NCBI GenBank assembly: GCA_022844275.1
Contig: JALHMB010000001.1
Span: forward strand, 1-64,000
DNA: 64,000 nt
Source: Hyphomicrobiaceae bacterium
GTDB taxonomy: Bacteria > Pseudomonadota > Alphaproteobacteria > Rhizobiales > Hyphomicrobiaceae
Reading direction: 5' to 3'
The notes below the pieces were generated by a model. It was not told the origin of the DNA. It made no database searches and was given only the letters and a program-made list of their open reading frames with translations. The position numbers were made by a program, and so were the translations under genes. Shown in pieces: positions 34,887 through 44,124 of the stretch (position 1 is the first letter of the stretch; each line of letters begins with the position of its first letter).

Positions 34887-35770
34887 GCGGCGACACCGCT
34901 CGGGCCCTGAGCGGGCGCATTGCCGATAACGCGCTCGATGAGGAACTGCTTCAGCCGCTGCTTTTCCGGCGCGCTCTTCTTGAGGATCTCGTCCATCTTC
35001 GGGAAATCCATGGTGCGATAGAGCCCGACATCCGGACGCAGGAGAATGTCGGGCGCACGGCGCGCTTCTTTCTCGCGCACGACCGCATTGAAGAGCGCGA
35101 AGAAGGCGCCATCCCACAGCTCTTCTTTCGAGTGGGTCTCGACGGGCTTGCGGAGATCCGGCTTGCCCCCGACATCGACGGCCACCGTAATGTCCGCCTC
35201 GCTCTGCACGACATCGAAGGGCGTCGGGTTGGCGAAGCCGCCGTCGAACAGCACGCGTCCGTCGATCTCCACCGGCCTCATGAGCGAGGGCAAGGACGCG
35301 CTGGCGGCGATGGCCGGTATAATCGGTCCCTTGTTGAGCACGACCGGCTCCATGCTCGCATACTCGACGGCCATGAGATGCAGCGGGATCTTGAGATTCG
35401 CGAAGTCGGTGTTCACTGCTTTGGGCAGCAGAATTTCGAGGAGCGTCGGTCCATCGACGATCGTCGGCCTGAAGGGGCTCCAGAGCTTGAAGAGCTTGAG
35501 CGGGTGCCCTAGCGCACGTTTGACCACCGCGCTCTTTCCGACGACGAGCGGTGCGAGATGCGCGCGGATTTCCTTCGCGGAAAGGCCTGCCGCGTAGCAA
35601 GAGCCAATCACGGCCCCGATAGAGCAACCGGCAATCACCTTGGGGCGGATGTCAAGCTCGTCGAAAGCTTCGAGCATGGCAATGTGCGCAAGTCCGCGAG
35701 CGGCGCCGCCGCCGAGCGCAAGCGCCACCGTCGGACGGCTGGATGGATGAAACGGCGGCTGCGCATCCAT
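34859..35770 (-). CDS. Patatin-like phospholipase
   Basis: 303 residues from the ATG at 35770 (AAGGG upstream); a TTG at 35776 overlapping the previous stop is an alternative. Patatin signatures: glycine-rich oxyanion loop 'LGGGAARGLAHI' (19-30), nucleophile Ser50 in G-C-S-I-G, and catalytic Asp176 in D-G-G. It is a serine lipid acyl hydrolase of the RssA/NTE type. It is the last gene of a minus-strand run that begins at purD. The C-terminal about 20 residues are overlapped by the Rieske gene on the other strand. Confidence 0.88.
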   Translation of the reverse strand: MDAQPPFHPSSRPTVALALGGGAARGLAHIAMLEAFDELDIRPKVIAGCSIGAVIGSCYAAGLSAKEIRAHLAPLVVGKSAVVKRALGHPLKLFKLWSPFRPTIVDGPTLLEILLPKAVNTDFANLKIPLHLMAVEYASMEPVVLNKGPIIPAIAASASLPSLMRPVEIDGRVLFDGGFANPTPFDVVQSEADITVAVDVGGKPDLRKPVETHSKEELWDGAFFALFNAVVREKEARRAPDILLRPDVGLYRTMDFPKMDEILKKSAPEKQRLKQFLIERVIGNAPAQGPSGVAAQEGTSSTI

Positions 35771-35772
35771 GT

Positions 35773-36786
35773 TCAACCCTTGCGTTTGCGGGGTTTGAGG
35801 CCCAGCGAAAGTCTGCGTCGCCGGACAGGCGGCGGCTCGATGGTGTCAGAGGACTGGTCGGTGATAGCGGGCACCGCTTCGCCGGCGGGAACCGTATGGC
35901 TCGCCATGAGAAGACCGAGCTTGCGCTTGAGCAGATCCTTGGCCGGCGCTGCCGCAGCCAGGATCTCGCGAAAGCGATGGAACTCGAGCACATGGAAAGC
36001 ATCGACATCGACGTCGATATAGATGTCCGGCTGCTGGCGCTTGAGCTTCTCGCGCACGAGTGAGCGCTGCAGAATCTGCGAGCAGGCGACAATGGCCTCG
36101 ACGGCGCCAGGCCCCATGTCACGCGGGTCCGAGCGTGGCGCGCCCGAGACATCGATGGCGACGGAGATGTCAGCTGCCGCCGCTGCGAGATCGTAGGGCA
36201 GGGGATCCACGAGCCCGCCATCCATGAACGCGCGGTTGTTGATGATCACGGGCTGGAAGATCACGGGGAGCGCGATGCTCGCGGCAATTGCCTGACGCAG
36301 GTCGCCCTCGGAGAAAACAACGGTGTCCTGAGCGTAAAAGTCTGTCGCAACGACGGCGAGCGGGATCTGCAAATCCGAGAAGCGGCGCGGCACACGCGAC
36401 GGCAGGACGTGCTCGAGCAGGCTTTCCGGCTTCAGCAGGGACGAGCGCAAGGCAAAGAGCCGGAAAATCTTCTGCACCGGATCGGAACGCGCCGCGATCA
36501 GGTTGCGCGCAAGATCGAGGCGCTGGGCAAGCACCTCCTCGGTATGGGCGCGGATATGCGCCGCAGAGAGCCCCGCCGCATAGGCGGCGCCGTAGATGGC
36601 GCCAATCGACGTGCCGGCAATGAAGGCCGGTCGGATGCCGAGCTCGTCGAAGGCTTCGAGAATGAGAATATGCGCGAGGCCGCGCGCACCACCGCCACCA
36701 AGCGCGAGCGCGATGCTGGGCGCCTGCGGAATTGGCGCCGGCAGCTCTGCCTTGGTGGGAACGGCCGTGACAAGGCTCTTACGCAT
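35773..36786 (-). CDS. Patatin-like phospholipase
   Basis: 337 residues from the ATG at 36786. 'LGGGGARGLAHI' at 29-40, nucleophile Ser60 in G-T-S-I-G, and Asp189 in D-G-G. It is closely related to the gene after it (shared 'ILEAFDELGIRP', 'GLSA.HIRAH'), so the two are a tandem duplication. The C-terminus is basic ('RRRRLSLGLKPRKRKG'), which may favour contact with membranes. It is a predicted cytoplasmic or membrane-associated phospholipase. The gene downstream starts 3 bp past its stop. Confidence 0.88.
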   Translation of the reverse strand: MRKSLVTAVPTKAELPAPIPQAPSIALALGGGGARGLAHILILEAFDELGIRPAFIAGTSIGAIYGAAYAAGLSAAHIRAHTEEVLAQRLDLARNLIAARSDPVQKIFRLFALRSSLLKPESLLEHVLPSRVPRRFSDLQIPLAVVATDFYAQDTVVFSEGDLRQAIAASIALPVIFQPVIINNRAFMDGGLVDPLPYDLAAAAADISVAIDVSGAPRSDPRDMGPGAVEAIVACSQILQRSLVREKLKRQQPDIYIDVDVDAFHVLEFHRFREILAAAAPAKDLLKRKLGLLMASHTVPAGEAVPAITDQSSDTIEPPPVRRRRLSLGLKPRKRKG

Positions 36787-36808
36787 GGGGGAACCGCGGA
36801 CGGTTTGC

Positions 36809-37726
36809 TCAGCTCGCAAGCAGAAACGGTAAGAGATGCGAGAGTGTGGCTGCAGGCTGCTCCTCGGGAAGGAAGTGCCCGGATACGACGCCGGCGCCCT
36901 GGATGTGCGGACACCACGGCTCCCAGGCCTTGAGTGGCGTGTTGATGGCGCCCTGACCGCGCTCGACACCCCAAAGCGCCAGCATGGGGCAGGCGATCTG
37001 CCGGCCGGCGGCCTTGTCCGCGGCATCGAACGCGACATCACTCGTCGCGCCGGCGCGGTAGTCTTCACAGCTTGCACGAATGACCGAGGGCTTCGTGAAC
37101 GCTGCCCGATAGTGCGCGAGCGCCGCGGGATCGAATGCCGAGAGGTCGCCGCTCGCCGTCCATTGCGCGAGCAGATACTCGAGGAAGTACACGGGATCGC
37201 GCCCGATGAGCGTCTCTGGAAAGGGTGCCGGCCGCGCGAGAAAACTCCAGTGGAAGCGCCCGATCACCGTCTCCTTGCGCGTGTCCGCCCAGGCGTCGAG
37301 CGTCGTGACGATATCGAGTACGGCGAGGCGCGAAACGCTGTCGGGATGATCGAGCGCTAGACGATACCCGACGCGCGCGCCGCGATCGTGACTGACGACG
37401 GCGAAACGGTCGTGGCCGAGCGCGCGCATCATCGCGACGAAGTCCGCAGCCATGGCCCGCTTCGAGTACGCGAGATGCTGAGGATCGACTTCGCCCCCAA
37501 CTTCGATGCCGCGGCTCTCGCCGTAACCGCGCAAATCAGGAATGACGAGCGTGAAGTGCCGCGCAAGCTCGGGGGCGATCTTGTGCCAGCAGACATGGGT
37601 CTGCGGATAACCGTGGAGCAGCAGAAGCGGCGGGCCATTGCCGCCCGAACGGGCGAAGATCTCCGCACCGGGGACGTCGATGTGGTGCGTCTCGAAGCCC
37701 GGATAGAGATCCGGCAGGTCAGCCAT
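36809..37726 (-). CDS. Fluoroacetate dehalogenase-type alpha/beta hydrolase
   Basis: 305 residues from the ATG at 37726, with AGGAG before it. It resembles the haloacetate/fluoroacetate dehalogenases (FAcD). Compared from memory with the Rhodopseudomonas enzyme (Asp110, Arg111, Arg114, Asp134, His155, Trp156, Trp185, Tyr219, His280), every key residue is present at a constant +4 shift: Asp114, Arg115, Arg118, Asp138, His159, Trp160, Trp189, Tyr223 and His284. These form the nucleophile, carboxylate clamp, halide pocket and base. It starts 2 bp after a paralogue that has lost part of this set. Hydrolysis of a 2-haloacid, possibly fluoroacetate, is a strong prediction. Confidence 0.85.
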   Translation of the reverse strand: MADLPDLYPGFETHHIDVPGAEIFARSGGNGPPLLLLHGYPQTHVCWHKIAPELARHFTLVIPDLRGYGESRGIEVGGEVDPQHLAYSKRAMAADFVAMMRALGHDRFAVVSHDRGARVGYRLALDHPDSVSRLAVLDIVTTLDAWADTRKETVIGRFHWSFLARPAPFPETLIGRDPVYFLEYLLAQWTASGDLSAFDPAALAHYRAAFTKPSVIRASCEDYRAGATSDVAFDAADKAAGRQIACPMLALWGVERGQGAINTPLKAWEPWCPHIQGAGVVSGHFLPEEQPAATLSHLLPFLLAS

Positions 37727-37728
37727 TG

Positions 37729-38643
37729 TCAAATCTCCTTCGCCAGGAGGAACGGCAGGGCTCTCTCGATGAGGGCCGCCGGATTCTCCTCGGGGATGAA
37801 ATGCCCGCTCTCGATGGGCGCGCCGACGAGGTGCGTGCACCAGGGTGCCCACACCGCGAGCGGGTCGGCGATCTCGGCGAGCGAGCCCTCCGTCGCCCAG
37901 AGCAACTGGACCGGGCAAGTGATACGTGCGCCGGCGGCGCGGTCGTTCTGGTCGAGAAAGAGATCGTGGCCATGCTCCGAGCGATAGTCCTCGCACGTCG
38001 CGTTGACGCGATCCGCCTGCGAGAGCATGTCGATATAGTCGGCCATGGCAACAGGATGGATCACATCGGGCGACTTAGCCAGCGTCGCGCGGCGAAATCG
38101 GCTCTCGACCCAATCCCGCGGGTCCTGGATGATCAAGGTCTCGGGTAGCGGTGCCGGCTGAGAGAGGAACACGCCGTGCAGCATACCGAACTTGAGGCCT
38201 TCGTCCCGAAGCCGCGCGATATCGGCCGTCGAGATGATGTCGATGAGGACGAGGCGCTCCACCCGCTGCTCCGCATCCAGCGCCAGGCGAAATCCTACCC
38301 GGGCGCCGCGATCGTGGCCCATGACGCGGAACTTCTCGAAACCCAATCCCGTCATGAGTGCGGCCATGTCGAGCGCCATCGTGCGCTTCGAATAAGCCCG
38401 CTGATTGCCGTCCGCGGATGGACATTCGCTGCGGCCATAGCCACGCAGGTCCGGTGCAACGACCGAGAAGTGCCGGGCCAGGAGCGGTGCCACATGGTGC
38501 CAGCACGCATGCGTCTCGGGATAGCCGTGCAGCAGCAGAAGAGGCGGGCCACTGCCGCCAACGCGCGCGAAAATCTCGACACCGCGCACAGTCCTGCGCT
38601 CCTCGGAAAAGCCGGGAAAGAGCTCGGCCAGCGTGGTCGTCAT
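37729..38643 (-). CDS. Dehalogenase-like alpha/beta hydrolase lacking halide-pocket tryptophans
   Basis: 304 residues; the ATG (38643) overlaps the purD stop as ATGA. It is the same family as the next gene: Asp111, Arg112, Arg115, Asp135, His156, Tyr220 and His281 line up with FAcD at a constant +1 shift. The residue equal to Trp156 is Gly157 ('[12 protein letters not shown]'), and that equal to Trp185 is Ala186. Without these two it is unlikely to stabilise fluoride in the same way. It may act on larger halides, haloacids with other side chains, epoxides or esters. Catalytic machinery is otherwise intact. Confidence 0.82.
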   Translation of the reverse strand: MTTTLAELFPGFSEERRTVRGVEIFARVGGSGPPLLLLHGYPETHACWHHVAPLLARHFSVVAPDLRGYGRSECPSADGNQRAYSKRTMALDMAALMTGLGFEKFRVMGHDRGARVGFRLALDAEQRVERLVLIDIISTADIARLRDEGLKFGMLHGVFLSQPAPLPETLIIQDPRDWVESRFRRATLAKSPDVIHPVAMADYIDMLSQADRVNATCEDYRSEHGHDLFLDQNDRAAGARITCPVQLLWATEGSLAEIADPLAVWAPWCTHLVGAPIESGHFIPEENPAALIERALPFLLAKEI

Positions 38644-39932
38644 CCGCCTGCTTTCTCCTGACGCTCGCGCGCGATGGCGCGCCAACCAATGTCGCGACGG
38701 CAGAAGCCTCCAGGCCAGTCGATGAGGTCGATCGCGGCGTAGGCGCGGGCCTGCGCCTCGGCGACTGTGCGACCTCTTGCCGTCACGCTCAGCACCCTGC
38801 CCCCGGTTGCGAGCAGGCGTCCGCCCCGCCGCTCCGTTCCGGCGTGGAATATCTCGACGCCGTCTATGGCGCCCGCAGCTTCGAGCCCGCGGATTTCGGT
38901 GCTCTTCTCGTAGGCACCCGGATATCCCTTCGAGGCCATTGCAACCGTCAGCGCGACATCGTCGGACCAGCGCAGATCGAACGTGCCGAGAACGCCATCG
39001 GTCGCCGCCAGCAATGCCGCCAGCAGATCCGACTTGAGCCGCATCACCAGAACCTGCGTCTCGGGATCGCCGAAGCGCGTGTTGTACTCGATGAGCTTCG
39101 GCCCGTCGGCCATCAGCATGAGACCGGCATAGAGCACACCGCGGAAAGGTGTCCCGCGCGCCGCCATGCCACGCACGGTCGGCAGGATGAGCTCGTCCAT
39201 CGCGCGCTGAACGAGCGCAGGCGTCATGACGGGCGCTGGCGAGTAGGCGCCCATGCCGCCGGTATTGGGACCGGTATCACCATCGCCGACGCGCTTGTGG
39301 TCCTGCGCCGTCGCGAGCGCAAGCGCATGTGTGCCGTCGACGAGAGCGAAGAAGCTTGCTTCCTCGCCGTCGAGAAACTCTTCGACGACGACCTCGTAAC
39401 CGGCGCTGCCGAAAGCTCCAGCGAAGCAGGCATCGATGGCGGCATCCGCCTCGGCACGTGACGTCGCGATGGTGACGCCTTTGCCGGCCGCCAGTCCATC
39501 GGCCTTGATCACGATCGGTAGGGATTGGGTCGCGGCATAGGCCTTGGCGGCGGCTGCCTCTGTGAAGCGGCGGTAAGCGCCGGTCGGCAGGCCGAGCTCG
39601 GCACAGAGATCCTTGGTGAAGCCCTTGGAGCCTTCGAGCTGGGCCGCGGCACGCGAGGGACCAAATGCCTTGATGCCGGCGGCTGCTAGGTCATCGACGA
39701 TCCCGACAACGAGCGGCTGCTCGGGACCGACAACGACGAAGTCGATCGACTTCTCCTTGGCGAATTTAACGACGGCTGGATGATCCTCGATGGCGAGGGG
39801 GACACATTCGGCCACCTCGGCGATGCCGGCATTACCCGGCGCGCAATAGAGCTTGGTCAGCAGCGGGCTCGCCGCCAGCGCCCAGGCGAGCGCGTGCTCT
39901 CGCCCGCCGGAACCGATCAGTAGGACATTCAT
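38640..39932 (-). CDS. purD: Phosphoribosylamine-glycine ligase
   Basis: 430 residues from the ATG at 39932; the further upstream open frame is not homologous. GARS of purine synthesis, an ATP-grasp enzyme: '[19 protein letters not shown]' start, '[39 protein letters not shown]', '[15 protein letters not shown]', '[26 protein letters not shown]', '[28 protein letters not shown]'. The catalytic core is complete. Downstream, the dehalogenase-like gene starts within its stop codon, so these unrelated functions share a transcript. Divergent from xseA. Confidence 0.97.
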   Translation of the reverse strand: MNVLLIGSGGREHALAWALAASPLLTKLYCAPGNAGIAEVAECVPLAIEDHPAVVKFAKEKSIDFVVVGPEQPLVVGIVDDLAAAGIKAFGPSRAAAQLEGSKGFTKDLCAELGLPTGAYRRFTEAAAAKAYAATQSLPIVIKADGLAAGKGVTIATSRAEADAAIDACFAGAFGSAGYEVVVEEFLDGEEASFFALVDGTHALALATAQDHKRVGDGDTGPNTGGMGAYSPAPVMTPALVQRAMDELILPTVRGMAARGTPFRGVLYAGLMLMADGPKLIEYNTRFGDPETQVLVMRLKSDLLAALLAATDGVLGTFDLRWSDDVALTVAMASKGYPGAYEKSTEIRGLEAAGAIDGVEIFHAGTERRGGRLLATGGRVLSVTARGRTVAEAQARAYAAIDLIDWPGGFCRRDIGWRAIARERQEKAGG

Positions 39933-40101
39933 CCGCACGCCCCTTGATATACTACCGCGCGGGGCATCTAGCGGCCCCAAAATTTCGCCGATCTGCTCGA
40001 TCAGATCACGCCGCGGCGCCGCGAGGATATCCCCTTGTGCGGCTCTTTTTGCAGCCACGTTCGTGTATCATGAACGGCGTTGTAACAAACGGGTACGATT
40101 C

Positions 40102-41694
40102 GTGGCAGAGCCAGTCCGCGCCGGCCGTGCCGGTGCCAGCAACAACCCCGAACTGACGGTCTCCGAGCTGTCCAATGCCATCAAGCGGGCACTGGAGGAC
40201 AATTTCGGATTTGTCCGTCTACGTGGGGAAATCTCCGGCTACCGTGGCCCGCACGCATCCGGCCACTGCTACTTCTCGCTCAAGGACGACAAAGCCAAGA
40301 TCGAGGCAGTGATCTGGCGCGGCGTGTTCCAGAAGCTGCGCTTCAAGCCCGAGGAAGGGCTCGAGGTCATCGCGACCGGCAAGGTCACGAGCTACCCCGG
40401 ATCCTCGAAATACCAGATCGTGATCGAGGCGCTGGAGCCTGCCGGCGTCGGTGCCCTCATGGCTCTTCTCGAGGAGCGCCGGCGCAAGCTGACGGCCGAA
40501 GGTCTCTTTGCGGAGGAGCGCAAGAAGGCTCTCCCCTTCCTGCCGCGCGTCGTCGGCATCGTGACCTCGCCTACCGGCGCCGTCATCCGCGACATGCTGC
40601 ACGGCTTCGCCGAGCGCTATCCGACACACGTCGTTGTGTGGCCGGTGCGCGTGCAGGGCGAGACGAGCGCGAAGGAAGTCGCCGCGGCGATCCGCGGCTT
40701 CAATGCCATGGCGCCTGGTGGGACCGTGCCGCGCCCGGATGTGCTGATCGTCGCGCGTGGCGGCGGAAGTCTCGAAGATCTCTGGGGCTTCAACGAGGAG
40801 ATCGTCGTTCGCGCGGCGGCCGAGAGCTCGATCCCGCTCATCTCCGCCGTCGGCCACGAGACGGACTGGACGCTCATCGACCTCGCCGCGGATGCTCGTG
40901 CACCAACACCGACGAAGGCTGCCGAGTGGGCCGTGCCGAAGCACGGCGATCTCGTCGAGCGCACGGGAGATCTCGCGCTCCGTCTCAAAAAATGCATCAA
41001 CCGCACCATCGAAGCTGCACGTACGCACCTCAAGGCCGCTGCGCGCGGTCTCCCTCGACTCGAAGACCTGCTCGCGTTGCCGCGCCAGCGCTTCGATGCG
41101 GTCGAGCGCCGCTTGGCGCGCGCGCTCGCGGCCAACACGCAGGCGCACGGCAAGAGGCTGGCGCGCATCGAAGCGCGGTTCCAGCCGCGCCTCGTCGCCC
41201 AGCTTCTCGATCGTGCGTCCCAGCGCCTCGAACGCGCCCAGCGGGCCGGCCAAACGGCACTTGCGCGGCGCACATCGGCTGAGCGCACACGCTTCGAGCG
41301 GTTTGCCGCTCGCCATACACCGCACGCGCTCGTGCAGAAAGTCGCGCGCCTCGACGAGCGGATGATAAGTCTCTCTGGACGACTGCGTCAGGCCTTTGCG
41401 GGCCGCCTCGTGCTCGAACGTCGCGCACTCGATGCGCACGCGCAGATGCTGTCCTCGCTGAGCTATCAGAGCGTGCTGAAGCGCGGCTTCGCAGTCGTGC
41501 GGGATCAGGATGGACGCGCCGTGCGTTCCGTCGCCACCCTCGCGATCGATACGCGCGTCGGCATCGAGCTGGCCGACGGGCGCGCAAATGCGAGCATTAC
41601 GTCGGTGGAATCGTCAGAGACGAAGCCGGCCGAAGCACCGAAGCCGCGCGCGCCAAAGCGTAGTGGTCCGGACGGCCAGGGCTCGCTGTTCTGA
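40102..41694 (+). CDS. xseA: Exodeoxyribonuclease VII large subunit
   Basis: 530 residues from a GTG at 40102; a longer open frame runs back over purD but is not homologous. XseA features: N-terminal OB-fold ('NPELTVSELSNAIKRALEDNFGFVRLRGEISGYRGPHASGHCYFSLKDDKAKIEAVIWRG'), the catalytic domain ('VVGIVTSPTGAVIRDMLHGFAERYP', 'DVLIVARGGGSLEDLWGFNEEIVVRAAAESSIPLISAVGHETDWTLIDLAADARAPTPTKAAEWAVP'), a long coiled-coil rich in Arg and Ala, and a C-terminal '..LKRGFAVVRDQDGRAVRS'. It degrades single-stranded DNA with XseB. No xseB follows here. Confidence 0.96.
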   Translation: MAEPVRAGRAGASNNPELTVSELSNAIKRALEDNFGFVRLRGEISGYRGPHASGHCYFSLKDDKAKIEAVIWRGVFQKLRFKPEEGLEVIATGKVTSYPGSSKYQIVIEALEPAGVGALMALLEERRRKLTAEGLFAEERKKALPFLPRVVGIVTSPTGAVIRDMLHGFAERYPTHVVVWPVRVQGETSAKEVAAAIRGFNAMAPGGTVPRPDVLIVARGGGSLEDLWGFNEEIVVRAAAESSIPLISAVGHETDWTLIDLAADARAPTPTKAAEWAVPKHGDLVERTGDLALRLKKCINRTIEAARTHLKAAARGLPRLEDLLALPRQRFDAVERRLARALAANTQAHGKRLARIEARFQPRLVAQLLDRASQRLERAQRAGQTALARRTSAERTRFERFAARHTPHALVQKVARLDERMISLSGRLRQAFAGRLVLERRALDAHAQMLSSLSYQSVLKRGFAVVRDQDGRAVRSVATLAIDTRVGIELADGRANASITSVESSETKPAEAPKPRAPKRSGPDGQGSLF

Positions 41695-41696
41695 TC

Positions 41697-41742
41697 TTCC
41701 CCTTCTCCCCGTCCTTACGGGGAGTAGGTCGGGATGAGGGGC
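41697..41742. repeat. REP-like element, copy 1
   Basis: A run of the type CTTCCCCTTCTCCCCG-loop-CGGGGAG, followed by TAGGTCGGGATGAGGGGC. Its central hairpin pairs TCCCCG with CGGGGA. A similar element lies 30 bp further on in opposite orientation. Such C/G-rich palindromic units are frequent between genes of Hyphomicrobiales. It sits 3 bp after the xseA stop and could end transcription. Confidence 0.6.
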
Positions 41743-41773
41743 CGCGCGATATTCTGCCGTAAGCCCAAGCGGC

Positions 41774-41817
41774 CGCCCCTCACCCTGACCCTCTCCCCGC
41801 AGGCGGGGAGAGGGGAA
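41774..41817. repeat. REP-like element, copy 2 (inverted)
   Basis: CGCCCCTCACCCTGACCCTCTCCCCGC with the hairpin arm GCGGGGAGAGG, closely similar to copy 1 in inverse orientation. The stop codon and last residues ('LPLSPPAGRGSG') of the DMT transporter gene are encoded inside it, so the repeat has been captured into the coding sequence. Confidence 0.65.
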
Positions 41818-42751
41818 GTCGAGTCGGACGGTTCACCAGCCACAAACCCAGGATCACGACGGCGAGGCCGATGCCGAGGTGGATCGTCAACGGCTCGTCG
41901 AGAAGGATCACGCCGGCCGCGACGCCGAACACTGGCGTGATCATGAGGAAGGCCATGATGCGCGAAGCCGGATAGCGCGTCATGAGCCAGAGCGACGTCG
42001 TGAACGTGATGAACGCGACAAAGATGACGGTATAGCCGAAGGCGCTCAACACGAGCGGCGAAGGATCGGTGATACCGCGCTCACCTAATGCGAGCGAGAT
42101 GAGCCAAAGCAGAATCGCGGAGATCAGAAGCTGCATGAAGATCACGCGCTCGGGCCGCTCGCCGGCAAGCCGCGTCGCACGTACGCTCAGCGTCAGGAAA
42201 CCCCAGGCAATCCCGCCGGCGAGGCAAAGAAGATCGCCTGTCAGCGAGCTGACGCCTTTCGTCTCGCGCCCGGCCAGGACGATCATGATGCCCACGAGTG
42301 CCGCGAGCAGGCCGGCGACCTTCGACAAGGTCAGGCGGTCTCCTGGAATGAGGAAGTGTGCGCCTGCTGCGACCACAAACGGCGACGTGTAGAGGAATAT
42401 GACGGCGCGTGAGGCTGTCGTGCGGTCGAGGCCTGGATAGAGAAAGGCGAACTCGGCCGTGAAGAAGAGTGCCGAGAGCAGCACCGGCGCAAGCATCACG
42501 CGATCCATGCGCAGCGAGATCCCGCGCACGGCACACAGCAGACCTACGAGCCCGGCCGCAAGCAGCGAGCGCAGTGCTCCCTGCAGCAAGGGCGAGATGC
42601 CGGCATTCGCCACTTTCATCGCCACCTGGCCAATGCCGAGGAAGATACACAGCAGGGTGAGGATGCTGACGGCGAAGAAGTCGAGGCGGTCATGCGCGAC
42701 CTTGATCGCCGCGCGGCGCGCCGCCTCCGCGTCCGAGGTGCTGTCCTGCAT
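41780..42751 (-). CDS. DMT-superfamily (EamA) transporter
   Basis: 323 residues from the ATG at 42751. About ten hydrophobic helices in two repeats of five, the EamA pattern: 'FFAVSILTLLCIFLGIGQVAMKVANAGISPLLQGALRSLLAAGLVGLL', '..ALFFTAEFAFLYPGLDRTTASRAVIFLYTSPFVVAAGAHFLIPGDRLTLSKVAGLLAALVGIMIVL'. It is an inner membrane exporter or importer of small metabolites. The last about 12 residues come from a REP-like repeat and are unlikely to be functional. It converges with xseA. No clear substrate. Confidence 0.88.
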   Translation of the reverse strand: MQDSTSDAEAARRAAIKVAHDRLDFFAVSILTLLCIFLGIGQVAMKVANAGISPLLQGALRSLLAAGLVGLLCAVRGISLRMDRVMLAPVLLSALFFTAEFAFLYPGLDRTTASRAVIFLYTSPFVVAAGAHFLIPGDRLTLSKVAGLLAALVGIMIVLAGRETKGVSSLTGDLLCLAGGIAWGFLTLSVRATRLAGERPERVIFMQLLISAILLWLISLALGERGITDPSPLVLSAFGYTVIFVAFITFTTSLWLMTRYPASRIMAFLMITPVFGVAAGVILLDEPLTIHLGIGLAVVILGLWLVNRPTRLPLSPPAGRGSG

Positions 42752-42865
42752 CGCGTTTCCACCCGCTTGTCGGCTCGCGGCTTGTTGTTCGGGGACGCGC
42801 ACAAAACCACGACCGACGCCGGCAATCCAGCGCCAATCACTGAGAGCGGGCGAGATGAGAAAGGA

Positions 42866-43825
42866 TCAGGCGAGGGCGACGTGACGCTGGGTTGCCGCTT
42901 CGCGGGCGGCGATCTCACGGCGAATGTCCTCGGCTTCCCGCTGGGCTGCCGCCATGCCGCGCGAGATCAGCGCATCGGCGCTGTGGAAGTCGAAGAGGCC
43001 GATGCCGGCAAGGCGAGGGTTGATGATCGCGTCGGGCGGGTCGCCGGCGAGGCGCGAACGCGCGATACGGTCCTGAACAATGTTGAAGGCATCGACCATG
43101 ACGCTGGAGATGCCGGGACTGCTGTCGCCGCCCCCGAAAAGCTGACGCTTGATCAGGTTGCGGGCTCCGAAACCGTTGGCGAGCGTGCGCGCAGGCTCGG
43201 GCTCGGGCGGAGGCGGTGGCGTCGGCTCCAAGAGGCCGCCGTCGAGCTCAGGGAACTGGTTGCCGCGCCCGCAGGCATCGGAATTCAAATTGACCGCGAT
43301 GACATAGCGGGCGCCGAGGGCGCGGCAGACTGAAGCCGGCACCGGGTTGCAGAGGGCACCATCCATGAGCCAGCGATTATTGACGCGAACGGGCTTGAAG
43401 ATGCCGGGCAGCGCATAGGAGGCGCGCATGGCCTCGACCAGCGGCCCGCGCGTAATCCAGGTTTCCTGGCCGGTTCCGAATTCGGTGGCAACCGCGGCGA
43501 AGCGCGACTGCATCTCCTCGATCTGCAGGCCCTTGAGGTGCCCCTCGAGCCGCTCGACAACGCGCTGACCGGTGATCAGGCCTGAGCCGGAGAGGTTGAA
43601 ATCGAGATAGCCGAAGATCTTGCGCTTGGTGAGGTCGCGAGCGAAGCCCTCGAGCTCGTCGAGGCGTCCGGCGGCAAAACAGCCTCCCACCACGGCGCCG
43701 ATCGAGGTTCCTGCGATGATGTCCGGCACCACGCCGACCTGGGCCAGGGCTCGGAGCACGCCGATATGTGCCCACCCACGCGCCGCGCCGCCACCGAGTG
43801 CAATACCAACTTTACCGCGTGCCAT
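42866..43825 (-). CDS. Patatin-like phospholipase (RssA-like)
   Basis: 319 residues from the ATG at 43825. Oxyanion loop 'LGGGAARGWAHI' (10-21), nucleophile Ser41 in G-T-S-I-G, Asp155 in D-G-A (usually D-G-G). It is the third patatin in the window and more RssA-like: 'GFARDLTKRKIFGYLDFNLSGSGLITGQRVVERLEGHL'. A Pro-rich spacer ('EPTPPPPPEPEP') separates the catalytic domain from a C-terminal helical part. It could act on membrane phospholipids from the cytoplasmic side. It stands alone, 115 bp upstream of the DMT gene on the same strand. Confidence 0.88.
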   Translation of the reverse strand: MARGKVGIALGGGAARGWAHIGVLRALAQVGVVPDIIAGTSIGAVVGGCFAAGRLDELEGFARDLTKRKIFGYLDFNLSGSGLITGQRVVERLEGHLKGLQIEEMQSRFAAVATEFGTGQETWITRGPLVEAMRASYALPGIFKPVRVNNRWLMDGALCNPVPASVCRALGARYVIAVNLNSDACGRGNQFPELDGGLLEPTPPPPPEPEPARTLANGFGARNLIKRQLFGGGDSSPGISSVMVDAFNIVQDRIARSRLAGDPPDAIINPRLAGIGLFDFHSADALISRGMAAAQREAEDIRREIAAREAATQRHVALA

Positions 43826-44124
43826 ACTCGACTCCCCAGGCAACCACCGATGGCGGATGCCCCCGAGCCTCTACTCAAGGCTCTGGCCGTGCAAACCTCG
43901 TGCCGGAGTTCTTTAGTTCCCCCTCGGCATGGGCCGTTTCCCGATCCAGAGAGCGAGTATAGGCGAGCCGTATTAAGGTTTACCTACAGCGACGGCGGTC
44001 GCCCTGTCGGAGGGGCCGGTACTTGCAGAAACAACGCAGTATACCCGATTGTTCCGTCGCCCGCCTAACAAGACCATCGGGCGTCTCCCTATGTTTTGAG
44101 CCCGCTGACAAGTATCTTGAACAC

